Shown here: positions 21,455-34,000 of the stretch, in pieces | How the letters are laid out: each line of letters starts with the position of its first letter | Position numbering within the stretch: the stretch's first letter is position 1 | Source of the DNA: Stichopus chloronotus | Lineage: Eukaryota; Echinodermata; Holothuroidea; Aspidochirotida; Stichopodidae | Length of the DNA: 64,000 nucleotides | NCBI GenBank assembly: GCA_021234535.1 | Contig: CM037843.1 | Span: 2,188,820-2,252,819, forward strand | Direction of reading: 5' to 3' | The notes under the pieces: model-generated | The model's input: only the letters and a program-made list of their open reading frames with translations | The model's database searches: none | What the model was told of the DNA's origin: nothing | Made by a program: the position numbers and the translations under genes

Positions 21455-22180
21455 TCAGAGTGAGGAATTTTTAACTGAGAAAAAAAGAGAGAATGAGCAA
21501 AATAATACCGCTCTCTGTGAGGTACTGTTCGCTAACGATATGCAATACAAAAGTAGGCTGAATTGATTAAAAGTTAGTTGCAAAAAAGTTGTCATGTACG
21601 TATTGGTACATAACTTTTTACATAACAGAATAAACACATCGGAAAAATTATGAAAATAACATTGAAGCAGTGAAGGCGATTTTTCGTACGTTAAAATATC
21701 AAACCTGGGTTTTGGTGAAAAAAAACGTTGTGCAACTCCAAATAGCTCCGTATTTTCAAAGGAGAGTCCACTTAAAAGAAGGTACTTTTTATTTCCCTCG
21801 CGCCGAAGGCTGTAGTATAACGTTGCTGTAAGGTTACACATAAATATTTTGTCTTTACCCAGTTGGCATTGGATGCTGCTTGCTGTAAAGTTTTTTAGTT
21901 GTTTTCTCTGCATGGGGCTAATTATGCAGCTGTAAGCTGCGCTCACAGGTGGTTTTGAAAAATTCTGGGACGCGCATGACCAGGGTCTTGACCCAGATAT
22001 CTTAAGAAAAATAGAGGTAGAAAAAGTTTCCAGGCCATTCTTTTCAAGGGAAAAAAAGTAATTGGAGCAAAGTACACCTGTGAAAGTTGGTTCACAAGCC
22101 TCGCAATCTGGAAATTTAATGGAATTAATAATGAAAACTTTGACATTAACATGGGATTCTTTTGTGCACGGACACTGCAT
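21455..22180 (-). CDS. Long unrecognised open frame, 241 codons
   Basis: A true ATG at 22180 opens 241 codons without a stop in AT-rich DNA. The N-terminal third is Cys-containing (CPC, CEAC, VLCS, SC). The C-terminal part is rich in Phe and Leu with hydrophobic stretches, but no clear signal peptide or domain. No Kozak-like context or splice structure argues strongly for a gene, and an ORF of this length could occur by chance in 64 kb. It lies in the SET-gene intron on the same strand. Function unknown. Confidence 0.2.
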   Translation of the reverse strand: MQCPCTKESHVNVKVFIINSIKFPDCEACEPTFTGVLCSNYFFSLEKNGLETFSTSIFLKISGSRPWSCASQNFSKPPVSAAYSCIISPMQRKQLKNFTASSIQCQLGKDKIFMCNLTATLYYSLRREGNKKYLLLSGLSFENTELFGVAQRFFSPKPRFDILTYEKSPSLLQCYFHNFSDVFILLCKKLCTNTYMTTFLQLTFNQFSLLLYCISLANSTSQRAVLFCSFSLFFSVKNSSL

Positions 22181-23406
22181 GTTTTGGTGAGTTATTTCTT
22201 TTATGCATTATATGGAGCCAACTTAAGTGTGAGACTCGGTAGAACAAGGCCTGCTTGTAATATTTAAATTGGAACGTAGAAATTATGAGAAACTGCCTTA
22301 TATCGCTCTGGATTGGTGAACGCTTTTTTTTCTATTCTTTTCTGAATGCGGACTTGACTTTCAACTGGAAAGTTTAGGCTAGCAGAAAATCATATAAAGG
22401 CACTGAATCATCTTGTATAAAGTTAATCATGTTGCATAAAGTCCTTAGCCTTTTGTCTGACCTCCTATGTCACTCACATTGGCTTTTGCTACAGTTAGTA
22501 AGGTCTCTGTAATGTAAGTCATATGATTTCGTTTTTGTTTTCGCTGCACCGGCCAACCGGCGTCAGTGTTGGTTTGGTCAACAGGACCATACACTCATTT
22601 GCATTAAATCATGAGAATCGTGCCGCAGACGCAGGCCTACGCATTTTTAAGTTCGTTATCAGCAATTTTTTCCCAATTTACCACTAAATATGGTTTGGCG
22701 GCTCGCATAAAACTGAAACAACAAAAACGAGTAAGACAAAAACTACGGACGACGATTTCCTGCTATCACGGAAAATACCAATTTTGGGGAAAGTTTCTAA
22801 AATAAGATATATTTTTACATAGAGAAAGACAATGATAAAGTTTACATGCCTTGTAATTATTATTAGTAAATAAGGACGGAATGAAGACACAGGAACATTT
22901 TTTCTGCATTTCATTCTGCATGACTCATGGTGGGTAGAGAAAATTGATTTGCAAGCAAAGTTTGCAAAGATTGCATAAAAGCAATGAGATTTTGAAAGTG
23001 GTCATAATCGGTTCTGTGTAATCGGTAGCACTCTGAATTTTACCAATGTTGAGTATTAACCGATTTAATACCCAATCATCGGTATTAAATTGGCATTAAA
23101 GTATGCGAATTATCTAACAGATGATTGGTGGAACACTAGTAGTTTTATGGTAAAGGACATGACACCTGACCATTACTCCATAAGAAAAAAACACATCAAT
23201 ACAGTTAATTCCTTTTTTATTTGCTAGGCTAAATGCAATAAAAACCTGGAAAACCTGGATACTATGCAGTTTGGCAAACTTAAGAAACCTGTTTCGGATA
23301 ACAGATTTTAGATGCTTGCATAAGCAAAATATACCATACTCTAATCTTCAAGTTTAATCTATTTCATCAACATCATGTTTAAAGACAAAGCAATCAAAGT
23401 ACGTAC
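22181..23406. other. Intronic DNA next to the SET-gene donor
   Basis: AT-rich, with no recognisable gene. A locally repeated ATTAAT/GGTATTAAAT motif occurs around 23050-23100. The stretch ends at the GTACGT donor of the upstream SET-gene exon. Confidence 0.4.
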
Positions 23407-23536
23407 CAATGAAGTCACTGATGTGTCTCACAGTAAACCCTGGCTTATCTTTTTGATGTAGACAATGGATTTTCGCCTCTTCGATGGGATTACAAGATGG
23501 GCGCGAGGTGCTCCGTAGAGCTCTTCTCTCCTGCAT
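23407..23536 (-). CDS. SET-domain methyltransferase, exon just upstream of the SET core
   Basis: About 43 codons of open frame run from an acceptor (ATCTTACAG at 23537, or a second AG at 23531) to donor ATTG|GTACGT at 23406. The peptide contains NPIEEAKIHCL, then HQKDKPGFTVRHISDFIG. In KMT5A-like proteins the same type of segment (...QKDKPGF.V...) lies immediately before the first SET strand. The exon ends in phase 1; joined to 1283 it restores Gly and reads straight into SGVFAT, which is the main support. Codons before the acceptor in the same frame look intronic. Earlier exons were not found. Confidence 0.6.
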
Positions 23537-23539
23537 CTG

Positions 23540-25450
23540 TAAGATATTATTAAGCGAAATTGCAATAAGGAGTTTAGAATGTGCTCCATCATGAAGGTCT
23601 ATGCCCTCCACACATAACTTGTGCTGTATGGACCATAGTAAAATCAAACTCGGATACAGAATCATATGTGTGCAATAAGAGACTAACACACAGTACATTT
23701 GAGCTACGGGCATGCCAATTACTGTACTTTACTTAATCAGTGTACTGTAAAATGTATGTAAATTTACCAAATGAAAGTACTACAAATGAAATACAGTGTT
23801 TACCCTCCATATTGCATCATGACACTGACAGTGAAATGTGATGCAGTCTACAGTACTGTACTGACAGTAACATAAGCTGTTCACATGCCAAAGTCAAAAC
23901 TGCACAATTTAACAAATGGTACTGTAGTATAGAGGCCAGGGATCTGTAGAGAATTTTGCAAATACAGTACTGCAGTTTGCAGCCCTGTTCAAGGACTAAG
24001 GTTGTCGATCAGTGTTTACTTGTGGTCAAAGAATGTTGGTAGAAGTTCATAATGCCAAGTGTTACTTAGAACTTGCACTTTAAGTAACGTTAGTACTGTA
24101 CTTAAAGTATCCTAGCAACAATACAATTGATACTGTACAATACAGTACTGTAGGCCAAGAAAATAGGTGAACAGTAGTTTCTGTGTAGGCTACCAGTCCC
24201 AAGGATCAAACACACTGTAGGACAGTATTCTGATCCTAACCTAAGGATGTAAAAAATTAATCGGGATTAGTAAGTTTATTTGTGACAGGCCATGTATGGA
24301 AGGCAGTGTTCTCCATGAGAGGTTTTAGGGAAGCAGTCAACCCTTGATTTAAAATTGTCACCCCTGAAATAGTGACCGTATCTATCATGCGCCTAGGCTA
24401 CCTCATTTTCCTCATTCAGTCAACGTTATGCCTAGACAAAGTTACGTTGGCCACTCGTTCACAAGTTAAAATTTTTTTCAATTTCAGGTAGGGGCCTAGG
24501 CGGCAGGCATAGCTAGGGAGTAGCGCTAACATATATGCCTTCATTAGGGCCCATAGTGGAAAGTGCTGTACAGTAACGATATTTCACACAAGGACCTTTG
24601 GCGTATGAAATTGTATGCCAATGCTTTACGCATGGCCTAGCCTATGAAGTATAATTAACAGTTAAAGAAATGTCCATAGACTCCGTCAGCATGCGGCTTG
24701 ACATAAATAAACAATAGAAATTTGGAATCCATGGTCACAACAAGGGTAGCAGACAACTAAAATAGTGACTAAATGGGTCCATGTCTACTTTTTAAGTAGT
24801 TTTTTTATTTCTTCGGAGATTGTTTTTTCCTTAGTCTTTTTATCTCACAAAGTTGTAGACGTTCTGAGAAATCCTGTGAAGTGAACGGAGAGAAATTAAA
24901 CCTGCAAAAGAAGGTTGGAAGAGGATTTAAACCAACGCGGGTAAGAGAACAGTCGCACCCCAGTCATAACCCAAACCCACCACGCTACAAGAGCGTATAT
25001 ACACTGTTGCAGGCAGGACTACGAGTGCTCATTGAAGCATATCGCGGTATATTTGTGTGACGTGTGACCACGGATTCTAAATTCGAGGCTGTAGGCCTAG
25101 TCTTACTCTTTAGCTTAGACAGCAGCCTAGGCCTACTGCAGGCTGGGCCTACATTGCTGCTGCCACTGTTGCCTCTGATGGCATTATTTACAGTCGAATA
25201 TATTGGAATATTGTTATTGGCGCAACGTAAAATTGGTGAGTTGTGGGTAGCATATAAAACACTCAATTTTTGTAAGTACATTTTGACGTAATTCTCTGGC
25301 GTATGACAAACTTTCCAGTATAGATTGATTAGATCTAGGTTATGTAGGCCTAGCCTTAAGAATTGGAATGCTGCTCCGTCCTGATCAAGGGCTATGTCAG
25401 GCCTCTGTGGGAACCCAAGAATGTGGCCAATCGGATTGCTGAGTTAGTGA
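23540..25450. other. TACAGTAC/AGGCCTA-rich DNA, no supported gene
   Basis: Between about 23700 and 24160 the word TACTGTA or TACAGTA occurs many times, often as the palindromic CAGTACTG. AGGCCTA words are frequent around 25085-25150. No earlier exon of the SET gene was recognised on the minus strand, although one is expected in or beyond this region. Confidence 0.4.
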
Positions 25451-25460
25451 GTACTGTAGC

Positions 25461-25597
25461 CTAACGTTAGTAATATTAGTTTTCCTGGACAATTATTAAT
25501 AATATCACTAAGTTAACTAACGTTAGGCCTAGTAGTAACGCCTAAGTTGGCATTGGCTAACCTTAGCCTTAGGAGCCTAAATTAGGTCTAACGTTAG
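25461..25597. repeat. Three copies of the palindrome CTAACGTTAG
   Basis: Exact 10-bp palindromes lie at 25461-25470, 25517-25526 and 25588-25597, embedded in TAGGCCTA-like sequence. Two looser TAACGTT sites follow at about 25675 and 26056. They may be binding sites or parts of a repeat unit; which one is not known. Confidence 0.7.
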
Positions 25598-25599
25598 GC

Positions 25600-27950
25600 T
25601 AAATTGTGTATGTTGAGCTTAAGACAATAAGAGTAAGGCATTCACTATGAGTTCCATAATGCCTGAGCCCTGAGTAACGTTAATCCTTCGTGAATTTTGA
25701 GTTTCCAAAAATAACACGTACTGTAGGCCTACAGTAGGTATACCACTTCTGAGGTGTATCAGTTCTGCGAGTTCATTTACCAATTTCCGTTCAAAAATCG
25801 GAATACACGAATATATCACGATATATTCACTAACTCCTTAGCCTGTATAAAGAAAATTACTTGCAGTTCTCCACTGAAAAAAAACTGTGCTCATGCAAGA
25901 TTCCGCTGATGAATTACAACGAGTCCAAAACAAAACAATTTTGTGATCAACTGCCATGGTCAGTAACTTACATCGTGTGAGCACGTTAATTTTTCCACTC
26001 TTTCACTTTCCTGATCCTATCAGCTACATCGTTGCAAAAGTTTGATATACAAAGGTAACGTTGAGTGTGTAATTTCTACCATCAAGTAACTGCTTTATCC
26101 ACCGATATCCCTAAAAAAGATATTTTTGTCTTCAAAGCCCTAAAGGTTACTCACTTGTCCTGCGTTGCCAACCTAACTACTTGTGCGTAGTGCAAGCTAG
26201 CGCTAAAGTGCAATGGGGCAAATTCTATGGGATGCCAAAAGGGTAAATTTATAGCGACAACCACTCTTTGATGAAGACGACGTCTGGGTGTCAGCGCGGA
26301 AACTTCACGCCAACAGCTTATTTGGCCAATAATTCGACATGCCCCTGCGTGACTGCCGAACGGTATCCCTAAGTTTCGTTCTTGTTGCACCCTTCTGAAT
26401 AAACTGGGGTGTCAAACTTGGTAATTTAGTTAACTTTTATACTCAACAATTCCAATGCCTGAGGGTGAGTGGAATCTTTCTGAAATGTTCAAACTGACCA
26501 ACCCCAATCAGATCCTTAATGATACATTGCTGAGATGTATTAATACTGACTGCTGATGTGACAAACAGTTCATCCTTCCCTTTATGTAATAACGATTACC
26601 TTTAACTTTACTCTTTGTTTGATCTTTATTTTAGGTTTGTGTTGAGGGTTTGGGAAAAGGGGGAATCAGCTCCACCTCCAAGAATTAAAAAAGATTTAAG
26701 TAAAAAGTAGATAAGATAAAGTCATCATGTTTGTCTTGTCACCACTTGAGTAGTCTTCACTCTTCATCTTATGAATTTTTATTATAGTTAACAGTAATTG
26801 CACAATCATCACATATTCCTTTGCATCTTCATCATGTAACTTTGCATCATAGATGTTTCACCAGTCTTCAACAATAGACTTCCCTTTTGGGGTTCCATAG
26901 AATCACTCCTCAAATAAAAATGGACAGAAATGACACGGACACTGACCAGCGCTCATACAAGTGTTGTTGTGGAATATATTCAAATTCAGGTGATACCATT
27001 TCTGTAAGATTTATTTTTTTACCTCACATCAAACCATTACATTTAAAAAATCCAAACCTGGTACCAAAAAGCAGACGAATATTTCAGTGTGGCATTTTAA
27101 TTGAATCCGGTAATATTTTATTTTGCCAGTGATGTACAATCTTTTATCTCGCCTACGCAGAAAGTGTACACCTACTGTAGTGCATGTGGTCAGAACGTAT
27201 TACTCTCGACTTCTTTCAAAACGAGTTTGCAAACAAGAAAATGTTCATAGCCTACCTTTTATTTCGTCTTTGCCTCGCATGCACTCATTCCACCAAAAAT
27301 GGCAAAATTGGCGCCTCGATCGAATAGTTGACGTAAATACGCATGTACCGTGTGGGTCAATTCACTGTTAATGTTATGTCAAACATGACCATTGACAGTG
27401 TACTTATTACTATAGTATAAGGCAGATAATGCTTATACACACAACATGGTTCAGTGTGTCTTGCGCCAATGCGCATGCTGCATATATATTCTCTTCCTCG
27501 AGAAAAATAGGTACCTTTTTTCGTATATTGTGTTTTCCGCTTCGACTGATGAATTATCTATAGATTTTTTCCTTTTATTGTTAGACTTGGTAGTCAAGAA
27601 ATTTATTAGCAAACTTGCAATAAAGATATACGGACTAAAATTGGTCCTAAATTACTAAAAACTTGATGTCGTCTAAATGACTCAATTTAAACCCCCCCGC
27701 GAGATATACGGTCACCAATTTGAAGCTAACGTCACACCTAGACTGCAACTTATAATACCTTCTAACTTCAACACCATGAAGTTAAGGCCATATAGAACCA
27801 AGAAACCGAGCAAGTGCTGTAAAAGAAGCCACACCGAGTTGGAGATAGACACGCAAACAATTAGTGAACACGTATATGTTCACCAAATGTCAATGTTCAC
27901 GAAATGACGCATTTTTCTCTATGGGATGTACACGAAAGTGACCATCAAGG
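25600..27950. other. Intergenic-like DNA, no recognised gene
   Basis: Short open frames on both strands have no recognisable motifs. No RNA gene, mobile-element end or tandem array was identified. Confidence 0.4.
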
Positions 27951-27956
27951 GAAATA

Positions 27957-28032
27957 TTTATATATATATATACATACATATACATACATATACATACATA
28001 TACATACATATACATATATATATATATATATG
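27957..28032. repeat. TATA/CATACATA microsatellite
   Basis: A TA run flanks a higher-order ATACATACAT array with several copies, and TA returns at the other end. It is a simple-sequence tract; reading frames over it are artefacts. Confidence 0.9.
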
Positions 28033-28162
28033 TGGGGGGTTGAGGTAACTCCTCGATCTTCTTTTTGGGGGGAGGAGGAGATTTTTGGCCGAATGTGTTT
28101 TTTACCAATTAAGCGAACTGCTACAATGAGTTAACGTATCTATGAAAAATACATATGTGGTA

Positions 28163-28196
28163 AAATATTGCACCAGAAAAATCTGGTGCAATATTT
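28163..28196. repeat. Perfect 15-bp hairpin, 4-nt loop
   Basis: AAATATTGCACCAGA at 28163-28177 pairs perfectly with 28182-28196 around an AAAA loop. It could be a small fold-back remnant. A run of T is not present directly after it and no transcript is evident. Confidence 0.75.
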
Positions 28197-28689
28197 ATTA
28201 GTTCATTGTGTATAAGTGTGGTACAACAATCGATGATTGCATGAAAAAGTAGAACTCGTTCTTAATTGTAACGATAACTTTTGAAAATGACAGCCACATT
28301 GAAAAAGATGTCATACAATATTATTTTGATAGATGGGAAAGCATGAGAAGAGTGATGGTTTGTCTAGATCTGTGAGAGGGTTGTAAGGGAAGAGGTGTCT
28401 CAACCCCCAAACTTAAATGCAATACTTGGCTTCTTTTGAAGTCAAACTAGATTGAGATATGAAAAGTTCCAACTGGTATGTCAGACTTGCTGAACAATCC
28501 TAACTCCTAGACAGAAATATGAGAAGATCATATAAAATTTCAGATTTAATGAAAATTTGTTTCAATTACCAGGTAACCTCACAATTGGTACAATATTTGG
28601 CATCCTTTTACGTCATAAGATGTGGTAGACTGAAAAATGAAAAATTTTAACTGGCTCTTTTAGATTTTCCGACTATCGTGGCTCTGACT

Positions 28690-29160
28690 TTTGTTTTGTT
28701 GATGGGGGGGGGGGAGGAGGAACTTCCCAGGTGGCGACGCCTTTGCGTGTAGATCGACAGTTTATTAAAACACATGTTCACAGACAGAATTTTAACGTAG
28801 GTTATGTTCATAGGGTAATTTAAAATTTTGTTTGTGTTCTTATCTGGAGGGAATGTGCGTCATTCCCCTACCTTCTTTTGTCCAATGACATAACACGAGA
28901 AGGGGACCACTACGCACGAAGCCGCGCGGACGTTGGCATCTGCGATATGTAGATGAATCTAACCTTGTTACATGAACACCTTAACTGCATGGTCACCCAG
29001 CCAGCGATTACATTAGTCACTTACCAAAACTGTTACCATGTCCCACTACCATTCAAAAAGTGAGTGAGCCGAAACAATTCTCTTTACGAAATGTGGGGGG
29101 CGACATATGTCCCCCTATCAAAGTGGGGAGGCCCCCTCCCCCCAGGAGTGACGCCCATGT
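28690..29160 (+). repeat. G-rich dispersed-repeat-like segment
   Basis: An 11-base G run (about 28704) is followed by GAGGAGGAACTTCCC. Near 29090-29160, GGGGGGCGACATATGTCCCCC and AAGTGGGGAGGCCCCCTCCCCCC give a G-to-C fold-back, followed by GGAGTGACGCCC. This resembles a common class of G/C-rich non-autonomous repeats in invertebrates; the family is not identified. Confidence 0.35.
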
Positions 29161-29189
29161 TTCTGAATATCAATGGTTCATATATTTTG

Positions 29190-30833
29190 TCTTCAATTCC
29201 TTCTTTCCTGTTTAAATGTTATTTATAATCATAGCTCTTTGTGTTATTTATTTCTACAGGAGTGTCACGTCTTACAAGCTTCCCCATGCTTCTTATAGAC
29301 TCTCCTTAGTCTCTTTTCTTTTTTCGTATTTTGTATATATTTTCCTTTTCAATTGTCATATCGTAAATGCTTTTCAAAAGAGACTGAAATAAATGTTAAT
29401 ACATACATTTATTTATCGTTTGTTTAATACAAGCAAACAAATAAGATGGACAACATTAATCGACCGCGTGTGTATTCATGACCATATCATCTCCATGGTA
29501 AATTAGTCTACAAGTAATTCAGAGAAGTGAATATCGGGAAATGATTTTAGGCCATTAGCATATGAATAACATACCGTGACCCAAACGCCTTCGAATGAAG
29601 TGGTTACCAATAAAAACTGAAGTTTGTGATTACGAGTAGTGACACGTACCTGTAGCCTACGGTGCATATGTATATTTTTTTAAGAGAGGGGGGGGGGGGG
29701 GTAAGTTTTACTGGGTCACAACGCGACTTCAAATACAGTCGAAAAAAGATCAACTTGGTAAAGAGAAATTCTTTGTTTAAGTAATTTTCAAATTCATTAA
29801 ATTATGGGAGTGCACGATCCCGTTTTCTTCCGGTATTTCCGGTATATCTCTAAACGGCTACTAGTATAAATGATCGTTTAAAGCATGAACTTCTCCTCAG
29901 CGGTAACATTGTCTAATACCAACGTACGTTCTCAACGGGAATGCGCTCTTAGTATTTCGTTGCAACTCTTTTGACTTTGTGTAGGAAAGTTGCGTCGAAA
30001 GTAAAACAGCCTCAACTCGCCCGTCGTTTTCTTTTTACAACTTAGCTGTTAGAGGGCGCTATTTGTGACGCAACAAATTGTCTCTCTACGTAGTCTCAGA
30101 TTTCACAGTTCGATTATACTGTGGAGCTACAATAGCTTCTTGATAATTCGTACGGATGAATTCGAATGCCGTTGATAACAACCCTTATGAATGTCCAGTT
30201 AAGTTGATGTGGTACGTCTACTCACATGCGGCATGCTTGGTTACGGATTACTGTGGCATGCCTAAGTGCTCATGGTTGGTAAGGTGCTACTTTGGCATGT
30301 CTGCTCACTACGGTATGTTTGGTTGCTGGTTATTTTTTTGGCATGTAATTACGTGAACCTCACTGTTCATAAGATTCTGCTGATAAGAGGTACTTAAATG
30401 TTTATTATATAATCCACTCCACAGTGCTTACTTTGGTTCCTTGTAGCTTACAGTATTTGCAGTGGTTTCTTGGAAACCCCAACCGGATGGAAAATGTTGC
30501 ATATTGGGTGTTGTGAATATCGATAGTACTTCTCGATAAACCTTTTTGTATGTTGTACTCCTACCCTCTGTTGGTGTATTCAGTGTACTCGTTTCGGCTC
30601 AGTCTTATGCACGACCAGGAAAGCTGTACTCCCCCCCCCCCCCCCCCCAACAATGAGTCTACCACTAAATTTGCAATACATGTTACCTGATGATTACTCA
30701 ACCATCAAAAAGTTCGATCTATTAATAATGGCAGTGTGCTTTATTACCGGGAATTCTAAAGTACCCTTTTTTTAAGGTCGGTGTTTATCTTAGAAGGCAG
30801 TATTGGAATTTCCCTAACTAGCCTATATGTCAA
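29190..30833. other. No recognised gene; contains poly-G and poly-C runs
   Basis: A 14-base G run lies at 29688-29701 and an 18-base C run at 30631-30648. A plus-strand open frame at 30156-30356 has the locally repeated word GGCATG but no recognised motif. Confidence 0.4.
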
Positions 30834-30840
30834 TTTTGAA

Positions 30841-31020
30841 TAGTACACTGTTAAAAATGGAAATTGAAAATTTACAGAAAGTGAAATAAAATAAAGAAAT
30901 AAAGAAATGCAAAAGGAGTAGAGAAATGTTCTGGCAATTATTTTCCACAAAAAATCCTGTAATTCTTATTTTTACCTTTGTTGTATTTTCTGTAAATTTA
31001 CAGGCACTTTTAACAGTGTA
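30841..31020. mobile_element. MITE-like element with about 35-bp terminal inverted repeats
   Basis: The left end (from 30844) reads TACACTGTTAAAAATG and continues to AAATTTACAGAAA. The reverse complement of the right end (31020 inwards) reads TACACTGTTAAAAGTG, also continuing to AAATTTACAGAAA. The element is about 180 bp with no coding capacity. TTTTGAA occurs at both flanks (30834-30840 and 31021-31027), a possible target-site duplication if the left end starts at 30841. It is a non-autonomous DNA transposon; the superfamily is not assigned. Confidence 0.65.
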
Positions 31021-31029
31021 TTTTGAAAT

Positions 31030-34000
31030 AAAAAATAAAATTTATTTAATCAAAAAACAACCTGGTGTTGAAGATTCTGAACACTCAGGGGGTAACATTT
31101 TTTGAAGAGGCAATAATTTGCAGGTGTGAATCATGTAGAATGTATATTCATGACGCTTTAACAAAAGATGAAAGGCTAAAAGGGTACCATGTCGATAGAA
31201 AATGTCACATCTTTATATTACAGACATGCAGGAAAATGCTTTAAGCGCTTTGACATTTTCAATTGTTTATTCTCTTGACGGGTCCAGCTATTAGCCCCCA
31301 CACACTCGAAAGGAATTGCAACACAACACAAGGAGGTAGGGCGATCCTTTCGACATGTCCGCGGGGAACATTTCTCTTCTTATGGCAATAATTTCGGTGA
31401 GACATCTCTTTGGAGGCGCCTTATTCGAGTCACGCTTTATAGACATTACAAAGGATTTCAGTTTAGCCACGACTTTGGAATCATAGCGGACTTTGTAGAT
31501 GTGACAATTTTGATTACGTGAATGCACACTAATGATAGGAAAAAGGACAAGGCCTACAGACAGACGAAAATAACAAACTGACTGACCGACACGTATCCAG
31601 ACAGATAGACGGACAGATGGACATCCTGACATTGTATGAAATCAAAAGTTAATTTTTTTTAGATGTTATTGCATGTGTTGCAAAGAAACGATACTTCGAG
31701 TACGTTTTAAACACAGAGAAGATCAGAGCAGGAAGGGGGGGGGGGAGGGAGGGGTAACACAAGGAGGTACATCGAGAACTCCTTCCTATGTATCCGACTA
31801 GCTGCTGTTTTGTCTACCTCTTACAGATTCAATGGGCTTAAATGGTATTAGGAACTCAAACATAAAAGGACCATGTCGTCTGCTACATGGTAAATTTACT
31901 TCAGCAAATTTTGTGCATAGCTATAACACTGTCAGGGCGCTATTCGTGAAAACTAAGTTTCAACTTCCGACGCCTATCACAGTATGACGACTTTGATTAA
32001 ACCTGGGCACACCTTTCTGGAACTTGCGAGATTTTGTGGAAATTGATAAAATGCTACAATAAATTAAAGTTTTAAGACGATTTAAATCATTTACACGTAT
32101 GACAAAAGCTTTTTGTCTTATTCTCAATATTCTATCTTGATTCCAACGAGATTTGTGAGACGGCAACAAATTTCGCATCAAATTATTGTTCTACGTAATC
32201 CTCTTTTTTTTGGGGGGGGGGGGGGAAGAGAATAAGCAGATGCGAATATAAGTTATTTGGATACCAACTAGAACTTGGATATAACACACAAAAGTAAAGA
32301 GGTGTCCTAAGACATACTCATCTATTATGAATTGAAACTCTTATCACACAGGAGAAAATCTAATAGGATTAGCATAAATAAAACTTTTAGCTGATGCAAC
32401 TCCATCCGTATTGATGAGATACACTCTTATCTAGACGTGAACTCTCTTTTGAAATAATGGTTTTTGTTTGGTTTAATCAGTTTCGGTTACCTAACAATTA
32501 AGTTATTTATCGTATTGATTAGTAACTGTAATAACAAGTTATAAAGCAAGTCGTAATGTGAGTCTTCCAGTCACCTCATAATTATCCTACGACAATTTAC
32601 ATCGGAAGTTAATCTTCTGAGACGTTAATAAGATACTGCAGTGTTCACGGAAGTAAAAGTGGTACTGCCCTGACTAAGAACTTTCGATTATAGTTCAGTT
32701 GTACTATCTCGATATATGTTGGCAGTTTTTCTAAAATCTTTGTCGATCATCTTGCAAAGTTCGATAACTGTTTACATTGAACGTTCCTGAGTGGTACCTG
32801 AATAAACATGTCCACAGGGTCATTATACCTAATCATCACTTTTATTTAGGGTTTAGGAATAAAATAGTGATACAGAAACCCCCCTTGCCTCATGTGCTAG
32901 TACTTAAAATAAAACTTCACCTGATGCCGAAATGATGTAGTTTGATGATAACGACATATTCATTGGAAAGAGGAAAAGAGTACTTACAGTGACTTTTATG
33001 GTTACAAATGACTCCATCAATGGTGATAATGTTAGTTATTTAGATTTGTTCTCCTCCTGACATCCACGCAGTTACCCGAGCAGCGAGGCACTGTGATACC
33101 TCACCGATTTGTAAGGAGATAATCTGGTGTAGTGACCGATGTTAAAACTAACAATGAAGTCAAAGAAATTCCAGAAGGTTGAAAGAAAAAAAAAAACACA
33201 TTCATTATCTTCTTGCATACTATTGTTACTGGAATGTGATTTAGTTTTGCCATAAGAAGTCTAAAATACCTAAAAGAGATATGATCACAGAGGGTGATCT
33301 CCACAGAAATGTGCTACAAAATCTTTAGTTTCCTGAGATAATTTAGTGATCGGCCCTATGTTTGGTATTGAAAGTATACATTTACTGTTTGCATAACCAT
33401 GGCATAACCACCTATCAAATTTGATTTGAACTTAAAATTCTTCAAAGACTAATTTTGTTCATATTCTAGAGTACTTATTCTAAATACTTATTCTAGGTAA
33501 ATGAACTATGCACATAAAGGAAAACCAAAACATATTTTGAAACACTTTCCTTAGAGATGATATCACACGTTTTTTATTCTAACTTACGGTATAATTGCAT
33601 TTTACAAATCTCAAAAAGAATTATTATATTTCCAAAAATAAACATATTCAAGGTAGGAGATGTATTTTCTTCCATATGTATCGAATGTCCACCACATTTT
33701 TATCAGACTGTGTATATTTGATCGACAAGATGATTTTTTTTTTAAGCTGATCAATTAAAACTTAGACTTTCTTTGTTTCCCCTGCCACCTTCTGACAAGA
33801 TGATTGTTCCGCACCCTTAATAGTTAATAGATACACTAACATTATGCATGAAAACGCTTGTACGTTCTGATGCAGTATGGGGTTTGTTGTAATCAATTGT
33901 CTCATTTTAATCTCTGAGCCTTTTTTTCACTTACTGAAGAGGACTCTAAGCTGCACTAAAAATATTTAAGTCATGTGACTCTCAGAACGAAGTTTATCCG

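Larger units (their letters stand above)
1284..23406 (-). other. 22-kb intron of the SET-domain gene
   Basis: Inferred from the two SET-gene exons on either side, which join in the correct phase. It is bounded by donor G|GTACGT (23406-23401) and an acceptor ending GAAG at 1284. The intron carries a nested, same-strand kinase-protease-transposase coding block (6.2-12.6 kb), an inverted pair of AACCAGCCAA tandem-repeat elements (about 3.0 and 20.9 kb), a long hairpin (1750-1802) and several dispersed repeat fragments. I did not see another SET-gene exon inside it, but a short one could be missed. Confidence 0.55.

Noticed and set aside
25895..25935. CTGATGA reminiscent of a hammerhead ribozyme core
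   Set aside because: The matching GAAA core and flanking stems are not present in the needed places.
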